From Methanobrevibacter smithii ATCC 35061 (lineage in GTDB: Archaea > Methanobacteriota > Methanobacteria > Methanobacteriales > Methanobacteriaceae): DNA of 64,000 nt. The notes below the pieces were generated by a model that was given only the letters and a program-made list of their open reading frames with translations, was not told where the DNA came from and made no database searches. This document shows, piece by piece, positions 45,443 to 54,783 of the stretch. The stretch spans positions 1,204,501 to 1,268,500 of the forward strand of contig NC_009515.1 of the NCBI RefSeq assembly GCF_000016525.1, in the 5' to 3' direction. A program made the translations under genes and the position numbers. Numbering within the stretch: the first letter of the stretch is position 1; each line of letters starts with the position of its first letter.

Positions 45443-46978
45443 CTAATTTTTTTCCATTAATAAAATCTTATTAATAGAATCTAAAACAGCCAATATACTA
45501 GCCATTATTACATCATCGTTAGTTGCTCTACCAGTTGATTTATTACCTTCACCATCAGAAGAAATAACAAATACTTCAGCTAATGCATCAGTACCTCCAG
45601 TAATAGCTTCTAAATTGTATTCTTCAAGTTCAATGTCCATTGTATCCTGAATCAATTCCCTTATAGCATTAATAGCTGCATCAACTGGACCTACACCAGT
45701 ACAGGAGGTTTCTTTTAATTTTCCATTAATGTTCAGTTTAACGGTAGCTGTTGGAGATACAACAGCTCCAGATAATATTCCTAAACCTTCAAGTTTAATC
45801 GGAGTTTCTTTAGCACTGCTTATTTCAGTTATAGCAATAGCTCTTAAATCATCATCAGTAACTGTTTTACCTTTATCTCCAAGAGCTTTAATTTGATTAA
45901 ATACTGTTTGGAATTGTTTTTCTGTTAAGTCAATGTTATAATGTTCTAATTTAGCTTTTACTGCATTAGCTCCAGTGTGTTTTCCTAAAACTATTCTTCT
46001 TGAATGTCCTACAAGTTCCGGAGAAATCGGTTCATAAGTTAAAGCATTGTTTAACACTCCGTGAACATGTATACCTGATTCATGTGCAAATGCATTAGCT
46101 CCAACAATAGGTTTGTTAACAGGCATTTTAATACCTGTAATGCGACCTACAAATTCAGACAAGCTATATAACTGTGTTGTATCAATATCCAAGTCAATGT
46201 TGTAAGCGGCATGCAGTGCAACAATAAGTTCTTCAAGAGAAGCATTACCTGTTCTTTCTCCCATACCGTTAATTGTTACATGAGCCTGATTTGCTCCGCA
46301 TTCGATAGCAGTTAATGTATTTGCAGTAGCTAAACCAAAATCATTATGAAAATGAACACTAATTGGAGTAGTGTAGCGTTCTTTAAGATTAGTGATTAAT
46401 TCTCTAGTTATGACAGGAATCAATACTCCAACAGTGTCTGGAACATTTAAAAAGTCAGCGCCTGCATCTACAACAGCATCATAAACATCAAATAAATAAT
46501 CATGTTCTGTTCTTGTTGCATCTTCTGCAGAAAATTCAACAGTCAATCCATGATCTTTTGCATATTCAACAGATTCAACAGCTGTTTCAATGACTTTTTC
46601 TTTAGACATTTTAAGTTTATAGTCTCTGTGCAATGGAGAAGTACCGATAAAAGTATGTATGTAGTCCAATCCGGAATCAAGAACAGCATCGATGTCTTTT
46701 TGCACACTACGAGCTAAACCTAAAACTGTAGCATTCAAACCTAATGAATTAAGTTCTTTTGCAGCTTTTCTTTCACCATTTGAGGATACAGGAAAACCTG
46801 CTTCTATTTTATCTACACCAAGTTTATCAAGCTTTTGAGCAATTTGAATTTTTTCATCAACAGTTAGAGCAACTCCAGGAGCTTGTTCACCGTCCCTGAG
46901 AGTTGTATCAAAAATATAAATCTTATCAGCAAGATTCATATTTTCCTTTTTTAGTGTCTCGATATTTTTACCATACAT
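45443..46978 (-). CDS. leuA: 2-isopropylmalate synthase family enzyme (LeuA, possibly CimA)
   Basis: A 511-residue Claisen-condensing enzyme. [21 protein letters not shown] (metal/substrate motif, about residues 29-49), [24 protein letters not shown] (HxH metal site) and [20 protein letters not shown] define the DRE-TIM barrel. The C-terminal ~120 residues form the regulatory LeuA dimer domain. Methanogens have three related enzymes: LeuA (leucine), CimA (citramalate route to isoleucine) and AksA (coenzyme B). AksA normally lacks this regulatory domain, so LeuA or CimA is meant. A second ATG at 46936 ([11 protein letters not shown]) is a possible alternative start. Confidence 0.85.
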   Translation of the reverse strand: MYGKNIETLKKENMNLADKIYIFDTTLRDGEQAPGVALTVDEKIQIAQKLDKLGVDKIEAGFPVSSNGERKAAKELNSLGLNATVLGLARSVQKDIDAVLDSGLDYIHTFIGTSPLHRDYKLKMSKEKVIETAVESVEYAKDHGLTVEFSAEDATRTEHDYLFDVYDAVVDAGADFLNVPDTVGVLIPVITRELITNLKERYTTPISVHFHNDFGLATANTLTAIECGANQAHVTINGMGERTGNASLEELIVALHAAYNIDLDIDTTQLYSLSEFVGRITGIKMPVNKPIVGANAFAHESGIHVHGVLNNALTYEPISPELVGHSRRIVLGKHTGANAVKAKLEHYNIDLTEKQFQTVFNQIKALGDKGKTVTDDDLRAIAITEISSAKETPIKLEGLGILSGAVVSPTATVKLNINGKLKETSCTGVGPVDAAINAIRELIQDTMDIELEEYNLEAITGGTDALAEVFVISSDGEGNKSTGRATNDDVIMASILAVLDSINKILLMEKN

Positions 46979-47035
46979 AATTAAAACTTCCCATTTTAAT
47001 GTAATAGTAATTACTTCTTTTTAGATATTTAAAGT

Positions 47036-48271
47036 TTATCTTCTATTATGTTTTTTTATAGTTTTAACTACAACAACAACCACAACTAAGATTACAACCA
47101 AAACAGCTAATGTATAATATAAATATTCACAAGCAGGTACTTCACTTTTATCAATGTTTAATGAATATACATGTCCGCTATGATCTGCAAAGAATAAACT
47201 ATTTCCATTAATTACAGGAGAAGAAGTTATTTCTGAATTAAATAATATGGTTCCTGGATTGTAAGTAAATTCCTCTTCACCAGTGTATTTATTTAAAACA
47301 TAACCTGTTCCATCATTAGAACCAAATGCAATTAACTCTTCTTTTATTGCTGGAGTTGATTGAACCGGAGCTCCAGTAGCATGACTCCATTTAAAAGTTC
47401 CGTCTCTTAAATCAAGACAGGTTAAATTACCTTCATCAGAACCTATGTATACATTGTTATTATACTCATCAATACATGGAGAAGATTTAACTTTATTGTT
47501 TAAATCATAATCCCAGCATAAATCTCCATTTGTTTCATTTAAAGCATAAAGTGAATCATCATCAGACCCAATTATGATTTTACCATCTGCATATGCTGGA
47601 GAAGAGTAAACTGCATCTCCTGTAGCATATTGCCAGGTTATATTTGTGTTATTTAAATTTATGCAATAAACATTACCGTTAGTTGAACCAACATAAAGTG
47701 ATCCGTTAACAACAATTGGAGAAGACACTATTTCATCATTACCTAAATCTGCTTCAAAAGTTTTATTACCGTCAGCTATGTCAAATCCATAAATATGCCC
47801 ATTATCACAACCTACATAGACAGTATCATTATCTACATAAGCTGCCCCCTGAATAGATTCATCAGAAGTATTATATTTCCATAAAATATCTTGTGATTCA
47901 ATATCTATAGCTTTAAAACTTTGATTATTTCCTACAAATACTGTATTGTTACTTACTACAGGTGTTGCATTACTGTCTCCTTTTAAATTAAATGACCAGT
48001 CTTCAGTTCCGTTTTCCATGTCAATTACTTTTAAAATACCTTCCTGTGAAACAACATATAAAAAGTCCCCATAGATTGCAGGTGAGCCTATAACCGGTGA
48101 TTCCATGTTAAATGACCATAAATTTGTAACAAAGTCAGAATTATCATCAACATATCCTGTATGATTTAAATTACTTTGAAATGTGTTCCAATCAATATTT
48201 GCACCAGCTATCGGGCTGATACATAATATACAGATTATAAATCCGATTAATAATTTATTATATTTAGACAT
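47036..48271 (-). CDS. Surface-anchored PQQ-like beta-propeller protein
   Basis: A 411-residue protein. An N-terminal signal segment (LLIGFIICILCISPIAGANI, residues 7-26) is followed by about eight PQQ-type blades with recurring units such as GSPAIYGDFLYVVSQEGILK, TPVVSNNTVFVGNNQ, SSPIVVNGSLYVGSTNGNVY and SSPAYADGKIIIGSDDDSLY. A C-terminal membrane anchor follows (LAVLVVILVVVVVVVKTI) with a basic tail KKHNRR, so the propeller faces outside. No PQQ cofactor is implied; archaeal members are usually binding or adhesion modules. It lies 12 bases behind the ABC-2 permease gene in the same orientation. Confidence 0.85.
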   Translation of the reverse strand: MSKYNKLLIGFIICILCISPIAGANIDWNTFQSNLNHTGYVDDNSDFVTNLWSFNMESPVIGSPAIYGDFLYVVSQEGILKVIDMENGTEDWSFNLKGDSNATPVVSNNTVFVGNNQSFKAIDIESQDILWKYNTSDESIQGAAYVDNDTVYVGCDNGHIYGFDIADGNKTFEADLGNDEIVSSPIVVNGSLYVGSTNGNVYCINLNNTNITWQYATGDAVYSSPAYADGKIIIGSDDDSLYALNETNGDLCWDYDLNNKVKSSPCIDEYNNNVYIGSDEGNLTCLDLRDGTFKWSHATGAPVQSTPAIKEELIAFGSNDGTGYVLNKYTGEEEFTYNPGTILFNSEITSSPVINGNSLFFADHSGHVYSLNIDKSEVPACEYLYYTLAVLVVILVVVVVVVKTIKKHNRR

Positions 48272-48283
48272 CTTTTAGCCTCC

Positions 48284-49501
48284 TTAAATATCTCTATTAA
48301 ATCTTTTGACTCCAATGATAAAGAACAGTGCAGTGAATCCTAAAAGTATAGCTAAATCTAACCATACATCGCCTAAACTTTGACCTTTAATCATTACTCC
48401 CCTCATTGCATCGTTAAGATAAGTTAATGGGAATATATAAGCTATTTTTTGTAAAATCCAAGGCATAGTTTCAATAGGATAGAATACACCAGAAACAAAC
48501 ATCATAGGCATTGAAAATGGCATGACTATTTGAGTATAATCTTCCTGAGTGTTGGTTCTTGCAGACAACATGATACCAAAACCAACAAAACATAGTGCTC
48601 CAAAGAAAAGAACAATGAATGTTTGTAAGATTCCTCCTTTAATACTTACATTAAACAATACAATAGCCATGAATATTAATATAAGAGCCCTAACTAACTC
48701 AACAATAAGTTTAGATGCAATTTTACCTCCAACTACAGTTGAAATTGATGTCGGAGTCATAAATAATCTAGCTAATTCACCAGTTTCACGTTCTCCAGCT
48801 ATTGATGCACCCATACCCATCATACAGGACATCATTACAGTCATTCCTAAAACTGCAGGAACTAAAAAGTCAATATACTTAATATTTCCATATATTTTGT
48901 TAATATGGAGTGCAATATCATCCTTAAAATTATCAAATGTATGTCCAATTGAATTTGTAACATTTGCACTTTGAGTATTAGTAGCTAATTCAGATTGATT
49001 TAGAGGACTGGTACTATTTTCTAATTCCTGTGATGAAGGATTAGAAACTATGGCATTAGATGCTTCCATATTTGATAATTTAGCAAATATTCCCTGAGTT
49101 ACACTTTCCAATGTTGAAGAAGCCATTTGATCAGATGAATCCAAATACAGTGTAACCGCCTTTTGAGACACATTACTGTCATAATTTTCCGGCAGTATAA
49201 TTGCAGCTTTTACTTCTCCACTATCAACTCTCTCTTTTGCATCATCAACATCATCCATAACCTCTACTACATTATACTGATCCGTTGTTTTAATAGTATC
49301 CAATGTTACATCAGTTAAGTCACCGTGGCTTTGAGAAACAACAACTACAGGCAAATCAGTCATGTCTCCACCCATACCATAACCAAATAACAAAATCATG
49401 ATAATAGGAAAAATTAAAATTGAAATTAACCTTGGAGGATGTCTTTTTAAACTTAAAAGTTCTTTCTTAATCATCCAGCTAAATTTTCTAAGCTCTATCA
49501 T
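48284..49501 (-). CDS. ABC-2 type exporter permease
   Basis: A 405-residue membrane subunit. A cytoplasmic N-terminus (KKELLSLKRHPPRLISILIFPIIMILLFGYGMGG) enters helix 1, then a large extracytoplasmic domain (about residues 45-215, Asn/Ser-rich) and five further helices follow; SIAGERETGELARLFMTPTS is the family coupling-helix motif. It is paired with the ATPase whose gene end it overlaps (14 bases with this start). I start at ATG 49501 because GGTGA is 6 bases upstream; the ATG at 49507 would almost touch it. The substrate may be a drug, lipid or surface component. Confidence 0.9.
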   Translation of the reverse strand: MIELRKFSWMIKKELLSLKRHPPRLISILIFPIIMILLFGYGMGGDMTDLPVVVVSQSHGDLTDVTLDTIKTTDQYNVVEVMDDVDDAKERVDSGEVKAAIILPENYDSNVSQKAVTLYLDSSDQMASSTLESVTQGIFAKLSNMEASNAIVSNPSSQELENSTSPLNQSELATNTQSANVTNSIGHTFDNFKDDIALHINKIYGNIKYIDFLVPAVLGMTVMMSCMMGMGASIAGERETGELARLFMTPTSISTVVGGKIASKLIVELVRALILIFMAIVLFNVSIKGGILQTFIVLFFGALCFVGFGIMLSARTNTQEDYTQIVMPFSMPMMFVSGVFYPIETMPWILQKIAYIFPLTYLNDAMRGVMIKGQSLGDVWLDLAILLGFTALFFIIGVKRFNRDI

Positions 49502-50546
49502 CTTCATTCACCTCAGCTGTTGCTTTAATAAATACATCTTCCAGAGATGGTTCCTGTGTAAATATTGATTTGACAACTCCGCCTGCTTCAATAATGTCTT
49601 TTAAAACATCATTAACAGCATCATCATCAAAATTATCAATTCTCAAGTTAAAACGTCCGTTTTTAGCCATCTCAACACCATGTACTTTCGGATTAGATTG
49701 AATAGCTGAAATAATAGAATCATTATTTTCTTTAAGTAAAAAGGACATTTTCTTTAAGTTTAATGTTTCAATATCTTCTTTAGTAGATTTATTTACTTCA
49801 TTTTCATTTGAAATATCTCTTAAAGTATTTTTCATTTTAATTTCATGCTCTTCTTTTTCTTCTTTTAAAAGAGAATCCTTAAGACCTTGTGGAGTATCAT
49901 AAGCTACCAAATTACCAGTATTTATAATTCCCACATTATCACAAAGCATATCTACTTCATGCATATCATGAGAACATAAAATAATTGTATTTCCCTCGTC
50001 ATTTAACTCACGAATTAAATCCCATAATGTTCTTTTAGTAGTTGGATCAAGCCCGATTGTTGGTTCATCTAAAAATAATATCTCCGGCCTATGTACTAAA
50101 CTAGCTACAAGAGATGCCTTTTGTTTTTGTCCACCGGACAACTGTCCAACTCTTTTATTTCTAGCATATTTAATGTCTACTAATTCCATTAAATCTTCAA
50201 TACGGTCATGTTTTTCATCAACAGGAACACCGTAGTAATCAGCACACAATTCTGAATTTTCCTGAACTGTTAAATCTTTATATAAACTAACTTGCTGAGG
50301 AACCATTCCTAACAAATTTCTTACTTCATTCGGATTTTCCTGAACATCATACCCTCCAACACTAGCATGACCTGAAGTAGGTTGAATTAAACAGGTAAGC
50401 ATTTTAATTGTTGTGGTTTTTCCTGCCCCATTTGGACCAAGTAATCCAAAAATACTTTTTTCAGGAACTTTTAAATTTAAAGAATTAACAGCAGTGAAAT
50501 TTTTATAAACCTTTGTAAGATTCTTAGTTTCAATTGCATTTCTCAT
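49488..50546 (-). CDS. ABC exporter ATP-binding protein
   Basis: A 352-residue ATPase. Walker A is GPNGAGKTTTIKML (about residues 38-51), the Q-loop is in GMVPQQVSLYKDLTV, the signature is VGQLSGGQKQKASLVASLVHRPE, Walker B is ILFLDEPTIGLDP and the switch His is LCSHDMHEVD. The C-terminal ~110 residues (from about 240) are a charged extension of the DrrA-like type with an acidic stretch. ATG 50546 is chosen for its GGTGG six bases upstream; a longer open frame overlaps padR. It forms an exporter with the permease encoded downstream. Confidence 0.93.
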   Translation of the reverse strand: MRNAIETKNLTKVYKNFTAVNSLNLKVPEKSIFGLLGPNGAGKTTTIKMLTCLIQPTSGHASVGGYDVQENPNEVRNLLGMVPQQVSLYKDLTVQENSELCADYYGVPVDEKHDRIEDLMELVDIKYARNKRVGQLSGGQKQKASLVASLVHRPEILFLDEPTIGLDPTTKRTLWDLIRELNDEGNTIILCSHDMHEVDMLCDNVGIINTGNLVAYDTPQGLKDSLLKEEKEEHEIKMKNTLRDISNENEVNKSTKEDIETLNLKKMSFLLKENNDSIISAIQSNPKVHGVEMAKNGRFNLRIDNFDDDAVNDVLKDIIEAGGVVKSIFTQEPSLEDVFIKATAEVNEDDRA

Positions 50547-50964
50547 CGTTTTCCACCTTATGCATTTCATTATCTGACATATCTTCAATAAAACTTAACC
50601 AAAGAGGGCTATTAATCAGGTGCGCAAACTCACTTTTAAAACTTTTAAGTAAGATTTCACCTTCCTCTGTAAGAGAGTAATACTTAACACTTTTATTATT
50701 GCTAACTCCCCATTCTCCTTTTATAATCCCAGTTTTTTCTAATTTCCTTAGAATCGGATAAATTTTACTTGAATTTGTTTTATTATACTCAGTAGGATTA
50801 CACGAACTAAAAAATTCATCTAACTTTTTCATAATCCCATAACCATGGATTTTTTCTTTACTAATAATCCATAATATAATAATATGAGTTAAACCATTAG
50901 AACAATGCCTCATAATTTTTTTTGAAAGTTGATCAACATTTTTTTTACGTCTGAACATGGCCAA
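50530..50964 (-). CDS. PadR-family transcription regulator
   Basis: A 144-residue winged-helix repressor. GLTHIIILWIISKEKIHGYGIMKKLDEFF and SSKIYPILRKLEKTGIIKGEWGVSNNKSVKYYSLTEEGEILLKSF fit PadR, with a C-terminal helix for dimerisation. It heads the operon padR-ABC ATPase-permease-propeller, so it probably represses it and responds to an exported compound. TTG 50964 is five bases after GGAGGT, better spacing than ATG 50958 (11 bases), so a TTG start is likely. Its end overlaps the ATPase gene by 17 bases. Confidence 0.88.
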   Translation of the reverse strand: MAMFRRKKNVDQLSKKIMRHCSNGLTHIIILWIISKEKIHGYGIMKKLDEFFSSCNPTEYNKTNSSKIYPILRKLEKTGIIKGEWGVSNNKSVKYYSLTEEGEILLKSFKSEFAHLINSPLWLSFIEDMSDNEMHKVENDEKCN

Positions 50965-50996
50965 CTCAAACCTCCTAATTGTTATTTAAAAAAATT

Positions 50997-51036
50997 ATAT
51001 ATGTTAAATTTTGATATATAACAAAATAACATATAT
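50997..51036. promoter_or_regulatory. Inverted repeat in the padR promoter region
   Basis: ATATATGTTA (50997-51006) and TAACATATAT (51027-51036) are inverted copies, separated by 20 AT-rich bases that include ATTTTGATATATAAC. The centre-to-centre distance of 30 bases and the position just upstream of padR make it a candidate PadR operator. It also lies before the divergent gene at 51069. Confidence 0.5.
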
Positions 51037-51068
51037 ATAATTATAATATATAAAGTTAATCTTAAATC

Positions 51069-51788
51069 ATGAAATTAGGTTTTACAACATTAGCAATGTT
51101 TACCAGACCAAATAATGACATAATAGAAACTGCTAAAAAATATGAATTTGAAATGATAGAAATACTTGGAGAAGGCCCTTTTTTTAAAAATGACAATCTC
51201 GAATTTGCAAATACTGACTTGGAAATTTACATGCATGCTCCAACAGTTGATTTGAATATATCTAGTTTAAACACCGGAATCAGAAAAGAAAGTGTTAAAC
51301 AGATGAAAGATGCTCTGGATTATGGAAAAAAAATAAATGCAACTGCTTTAACCATCCATCCTGGGCAAATCGGAAGAAATGAAGACAGAATAAGGAAATA
51401 TGCACTGGAACTGGCTATTGAAAGTATTGGAGAACTTGTTGACTATTCAGACATTGTTGTTTCAGTTGAAAATATGCCTGAACGCTTCTCATTTTTAGGA
51501 AATAAAGTTGAAGAGCTTGAAAGAATACAAAATGAAACTGGCTGTGGCTTAACAATTGATGTAGGTCATGGAAACACTTGCGGAAATTGTGAAGAATTTC
51601 TGGATTTAAAAAACATTAGCTACTGTCACTTAAATGACAATAATGGTGTTAAAGATCAGCATATTACATTAGGTGAAGGAACTCTTGATTTGAATCTTCT
51701 TAAAAAAGTAGATAAAGGAATTATTGAGTTAAATAACTTTGATAATGTTTTAAAAAGTAAAGAAGTTATTAAAAATCTATTGAAATAA
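51069..51788 (+). CDS. Sugar-phosphate isomerase/AP-endonuclease-like TIM-barrel protein
   Basis: A 239-residue protein of the xylose-isomerase-like TIM-barrel superfamily. KLGFTTLAMFTRPNNDIIETAKKYEFEMIEILGE opens the barrel. Metal-ligand positions are seen in ALTIHPGQIGRN, VVSVENMPERFSFLG (Glu), LTIDVGHGNTCGN (Asp-His) and YCHLNDNNGVKDQHITLGEGTLD (His, and final Glu). The class includes sugar epimerases and endonuclease IV relatives; the substrate here cannot be told. It is divergent from padR and its end overlaps the HAD gene by 20 bases. Confidence 0.8.
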   Translation: MKLGFTTLAMFTRPNNDIIETAKKYEFEMIEILGEGPFFKNDNLEFANTDLEIYMHAPTVDLNISSLNTGIRKESVKQMKDALDYGKKINATALTIHPGQIGRNEDRIRKYALELAIESIGELVDYSDIVVSVENMPERFSFLGNKVEELERIQNETGCGLTIDVGHGNTCGNCEEFLDLKNISYCHLNDNNGVKDQHITLGEGTLDLNLLKKVDKGIIELNNFDNVLKSKEVIKNLLK

Positions 51789-52563
51789 CTTCTGAAATTT
51801 TTTGAATAACATAATCTGTTTTATTAATCAGTTTTGGAGAAACTTCTTCTTCCTGTTCAACAGTTAGAACAGATACATCAGCATTATTAAAAGCTAAAAC
51901 ATCATTGAGACCATCTCCAACCATCATTACTTTATATCCTCTGTCTTTTAAACATCTTACAACCTTACATTTGCCTTTTGGAGAAACTGTTCCAAAGGCA
52001 TGTTTTTTATTGACATTTAAAATTTCAGCTAATTTGTTAATGGCTCCCTTTCTGTCTCCAGATGCAATATAAATTTCAATGCCTCTGGATTGTAAAATCT
52101 TAATTGTGTCTATGACTTCAGAAAAGAGTTTGCCTGCAGAAGTAATAGTATAAACTATTTTATTTTTATTAATATCGATAATTACTGCAGGTCCGTTACA
52201 AAGTTCCATTTTAGGGATTTTTTCTTTTAAAATAGTAAACCCATCAGTAATATCACTAATAGTTGCCTGATTTTCATTTTCTAAAATATCAGTAACTTCT
52301 TCTTTAGTAGTTTCACAGCTTGTAAAGCTAACATCAAAGTCAATATTATGCTGTTTAATCACATCTGAAATTAAAGTGTTACTATCCAAATTCAAAAGAC
52401 AATTTGTATTGAACTGAAGAACTACAAGTGCTAAGGAATCCATAGAATCAATTAAGTGCAATGAATTAACATCAGTGAATAATTCTCCAGTTGAAACATC
52501 TTTAATAACCCTGTAGCGTTCAAGTAAAGTTCCAGAATTATCAAACACAATAGCTTTTTTCAT
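51769..52563 (-). CDS. HAD hydrolase, P-type-ATPase-like soluble phosphatase
   Basis: A 264-residue HAD protein. Motif I is FDNSGTLLERY (nucleophile Asp8; P-type-ATPase-like DxxGTL), motif II is IYIASGDRKGAINKLA, the motif III Lys is in TVSPKGKCKVV and motif IV is VMMVGDGLNDVLAFNNADVSV. The insert between motifs I and II (about 40-150) is a cap that may set specificity. Related archaeal proteins resemble the phosphorylation domain of P-type ATPases without membrane parts; their substrate is unknown. The gene is convergent with the TIM-barrel gene, overlapping by 20 bases. Confidence 0.82.
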   Translation of the reverse strand: MKKAIVFDNSGTLLERYRVIKDVSTGELFTDVNSLHLIDSMDSLALVVLQFNTNCLLNLDSNTLISDVIKQHNIDFDVSFTSCETTKEEVTDILENENQATISDITDGFTILKEKIPKMELCNGPAVIIDINKNKIVYTITSAGKLFSEVIDTIKILQSRGIEIYIASGDRKGAINKLAEILNVNKKHAFGTVSPKGKCKVVRCLKDRGYKVMMVGDGLNDVLAFNNADVSVLTVEQEEEVSPKLINKTDYVIQKISEVISIDF

Positions 52564-52990
52564 TTTGACCCCTCTTTAATTTTATTTAATTACTTGTACA
52601 CTATTTATAATTTTGTAAAAAAATATTCATTTAGGCAAATATTATTTTAATTTCTATGGTATGTTTAGGTATTATGAGAATTTCATAAACTGAAAACTCT
52701 GTAAACCCAGCACACAGTTTAGCTCCTGCATTAGTTATGAGCGAACAAGCTTTAAGCCAAGTTTTGATATTTATTATAGAACAACAATCAGTACAATCAT
52801 CACTGGATTAATCTATAACTTCTTATACTCCATCAAAGAAGCTTCACTTAACTAAAATTTGTCTTTAAATGACTCATAAATTAAATATGAACTCCGTTTA
52901 CTTTTTTTAAAAAAAATATCAATAACTTATATAAACCTTAAAAAATAAAATATCACTTATTATATATTATTATGATTATTAGGTGTTTTA
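52564..52990. other. Gap before gatA with possible decayed coding sequence
   Basis: The 427-base gap between divergent HAD and gatA genes contains, at 52694-52855, one open frame of 53 codons without a start codon and, in another frame, a shorter ATG frame from 52737. The base composition (less AT than the surroundings) hints at a gene remnant, but I recognise no family. A TATA-like TTATATATTATTATG near 52960-52975 and AGGTG five bases before ATG 52991 serve gatA. Confidence 0.4.
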
Positions 52991-54361
52991 ATGAATGTTA
53001 TTGAAAAATTAAATTCCATTCAAAATAAAGAAATGACTGCTAAGGAGAATGTAGAAAACTTCATTAAAGTTATTGATGAAAAAAATGAAGAATTAAATAT
53101 TTTCCTAGAAGTTAACAAAGAATCTGCTCTAAAACAAGCAGAAGCTATTGATGAAAAAATAGCTAACGGAGAAAAAGTTGGATTTTTATCTGGTTTAGTT
53201 TTTGGTATTAAGGCAAATATCAATGTTGAGGATTATATTATCTCTGCAGCTTCAAAAACCTTGGATAATTACTTCGGAAGTTATAATGCAACTGTAATTG
53301 ATAAAATATTAGCTCAAGACGGAATTATTCTCGGTATTACTAATATGGACGAGTTTGCAGCTGGAAGTTCAACTGAAACTTCCTGTTTTGGACCTACTCA
53401 AAACCCAGCAGCTCCTGGAAGAATCCCTGGAGGATCCAGTGGAGGAAGTGCTGCTGCAGTAGCTGCAGAAATGTGTGATATTGCTCTTGGTTCAGATACT
53501 GGAGGTTCAATCAGGAACCCTGCATCCCATTGTGGAGTTGTCGGATTTAAACCAACTTACGGTGCAGTATCAAGACAAGGTTTACTTGATTTGTCAATGA
53601 GTTTAGATCAAATCGGACCTTTATCTAATGATACCAGCGGAATTGCACTTGCCCTAAATGCAATATCCGATTATGATGAAACAGAATGTACCACCCTACA
53701 CGGGAAAAGACCTGACTTTACCAGTGCACTTGAAGAAAAATCTCTTGAAGGTATGAAAATAGCTGTTTGTAAAGAGTTTATTGATGTTACAGACGCTGAA
53801 ATTAATGTTGCTGTAAACAAAGCTATTCACAAATTAGTTGAAGCTGGTGCAGAACTTGTAGAAGTAAGTTTTGACAATATTGACTTATGTCTTCCAACTT
53901 ATTACTTAATCAACTATGTAGAATTCTTCTCAGCTACCAGAAAATATGACGGAAGGGATTACGGTTATAGAATAGAAGATGTTTGTGGAGAAGAAGTATT
54001 AAGAAGAATTGAAATCGGTTCCTACATTTCACAAAAAGAATACAGCGGAAAATTCTATAAAAAAGCTCTTCAAGCAAGATCCCTTATTAGAGATGAAATC
54101 AATGCTATGTTAGAAAATGTTGATTTAATTGTAGGTCCTACTGTTCCTAAACTTCCTCACAAAATTGGTGATGAATTAACTCCTATGGAAATGTATGCTT
54201 ACGATGTGTTAACTGTAATAGCTAATCTTGCAGGAATTCCGGCTGGAAGTATTAAAGCTGGTGAAGTAGACGGCATTCCTGTTGGTTTACAAATTCAGGC
54301 TAAACCATTAGATGATTTAAAAATCATTAAGGCAATGAGTGTATTTGAAAATGAAAATTAA
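52991..54361 (+). CDS. gatA: Glutamyl-tRNA(Gln)/aspartyl-tRNA(Asn) amidotransferase subunit A
   Basis: A 456-residue amidase-signature protein that releases ammonia from glutamine for transamidation of misacylated tRNA. Catalytic parts are [24 protein letters not shown] (Lys), [45 protein letters not shown] (cis-Ser and nucleophile Ser) and [25 protein letters not shown]. In archaea GatCAB makes Asn-tRNA(Asn), whereas Gln-tRNA is made by GatDE. This matches the AspRS at 33.9 kb with its non-discriminating signature. It is a single gene, with gatB/gatC not in the window, and is followed by a clear terminator. Confidence 0.95.
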   Translation: MNVIEKLNSIQNKEMTAKENVENFIKVIDEKNEELNIFLEVNKESALKQAEAIDEKIANGEKVGFLSGLVFGIKANINVEDYIISAASKTLDNYFGSYNATVIDKILAQDGIILGITNMDEFAAGSSTETSCFGPTQNPAAPGRIPGGSSGGSAAAVAAEMCDIALGSDTGGSIRNPASHCGVVGFKPTYGAVSRQGLLDLSMSLDQIGPLSNDTSGIALALNAISDYDETECTTLHGKRPDFTSALEEKSLEGMKIAVCKEFIDVTDAEINVAVNKAIHKLVEAGAELVEVSFDNIDLCLPTYYLINYVEFFSATRKYDGRDYGYRIEDVCGEEVLRRIEIGSYISQKEYSGKFYKKALQARSLIRDEINAMLENVDLIVGPTVPKLPHKIGDELTPMEMYAYDVLTVIANLAGIPAGSIKAGEVDGIPVGLQIQAKPLDDLKIIKAMSVFENEN

Positions 54362-54783
54362 TCCTAATAAATTATCATTTTATTAGAATTATTTTTTCTT
54401 TTTTACAAAACCTTTATTTTACTTATTTTTAGATATTTCACCGGCAAATATAATAAATACTGATTTTTAGGAAAAATCGACTTCATTAATGAGATTTTTA
54501 TTTTTAGTGCAACTTTTAAATTTTACACTTGAAATATATGTCCCCATTATGGTTACAGCAATATTAAAAATTGAATATAATGCATATTCATATATCAAAT
54601 TTTAAAAAATTATCAATGAATAACATTCATTATAATAAAATAACTGAATTAATTTCATCTAAAATTTTAATAATACTTATCTGTACAACTTCAGCCATTG
54701 GAGAATCTTCAATAATCCATCATTAATACAAATTGTGAAAGTATTATAAATCTTAAAATAAAATAGTTACACGAGGTTTACTT
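54362..54783. other. Gap after gatA: terminator then AT-rich spacer
   Basis: The first 45 bases hold the gatA terminator. Further on, an ATG frame of 37 codons from 54616 to 54726 is open but has no ribosome site and no recognisable sequence, so I do not call it. A TATA-like ATTATAAAT (about 54743-54752) and GAGGT before ATG 54784 belong to the next gene. Confidence 0.5.
54364..54404 (+). terminator. Terminator after gatA
   Basis: The 8-bp stem CTAATAAA/TTTATTAG (54364-54371 with 54379-54386) has a 7-base loop and is followed by a long T-rich run (54389-54404). It lies directly after the gatA stop. Confidence 0.8.

Noticed and set aside
52694-52855. Open frame of 53 codons (ending YRTTISTIITGLIYNFLYSI-like) and a 24-codon ATG frame from 52737 before gatA
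   Set aside because: The long frame has no start codon and neither matches a family I know. It may be a gene remnant, so it is only mentioned as part of the gap.
54616-54726. 37-codon ATG frame between gatA and the GATase gene
   Set aside because: No ribosome site and no recognisable sequence; the length is unremarkable for this composition.
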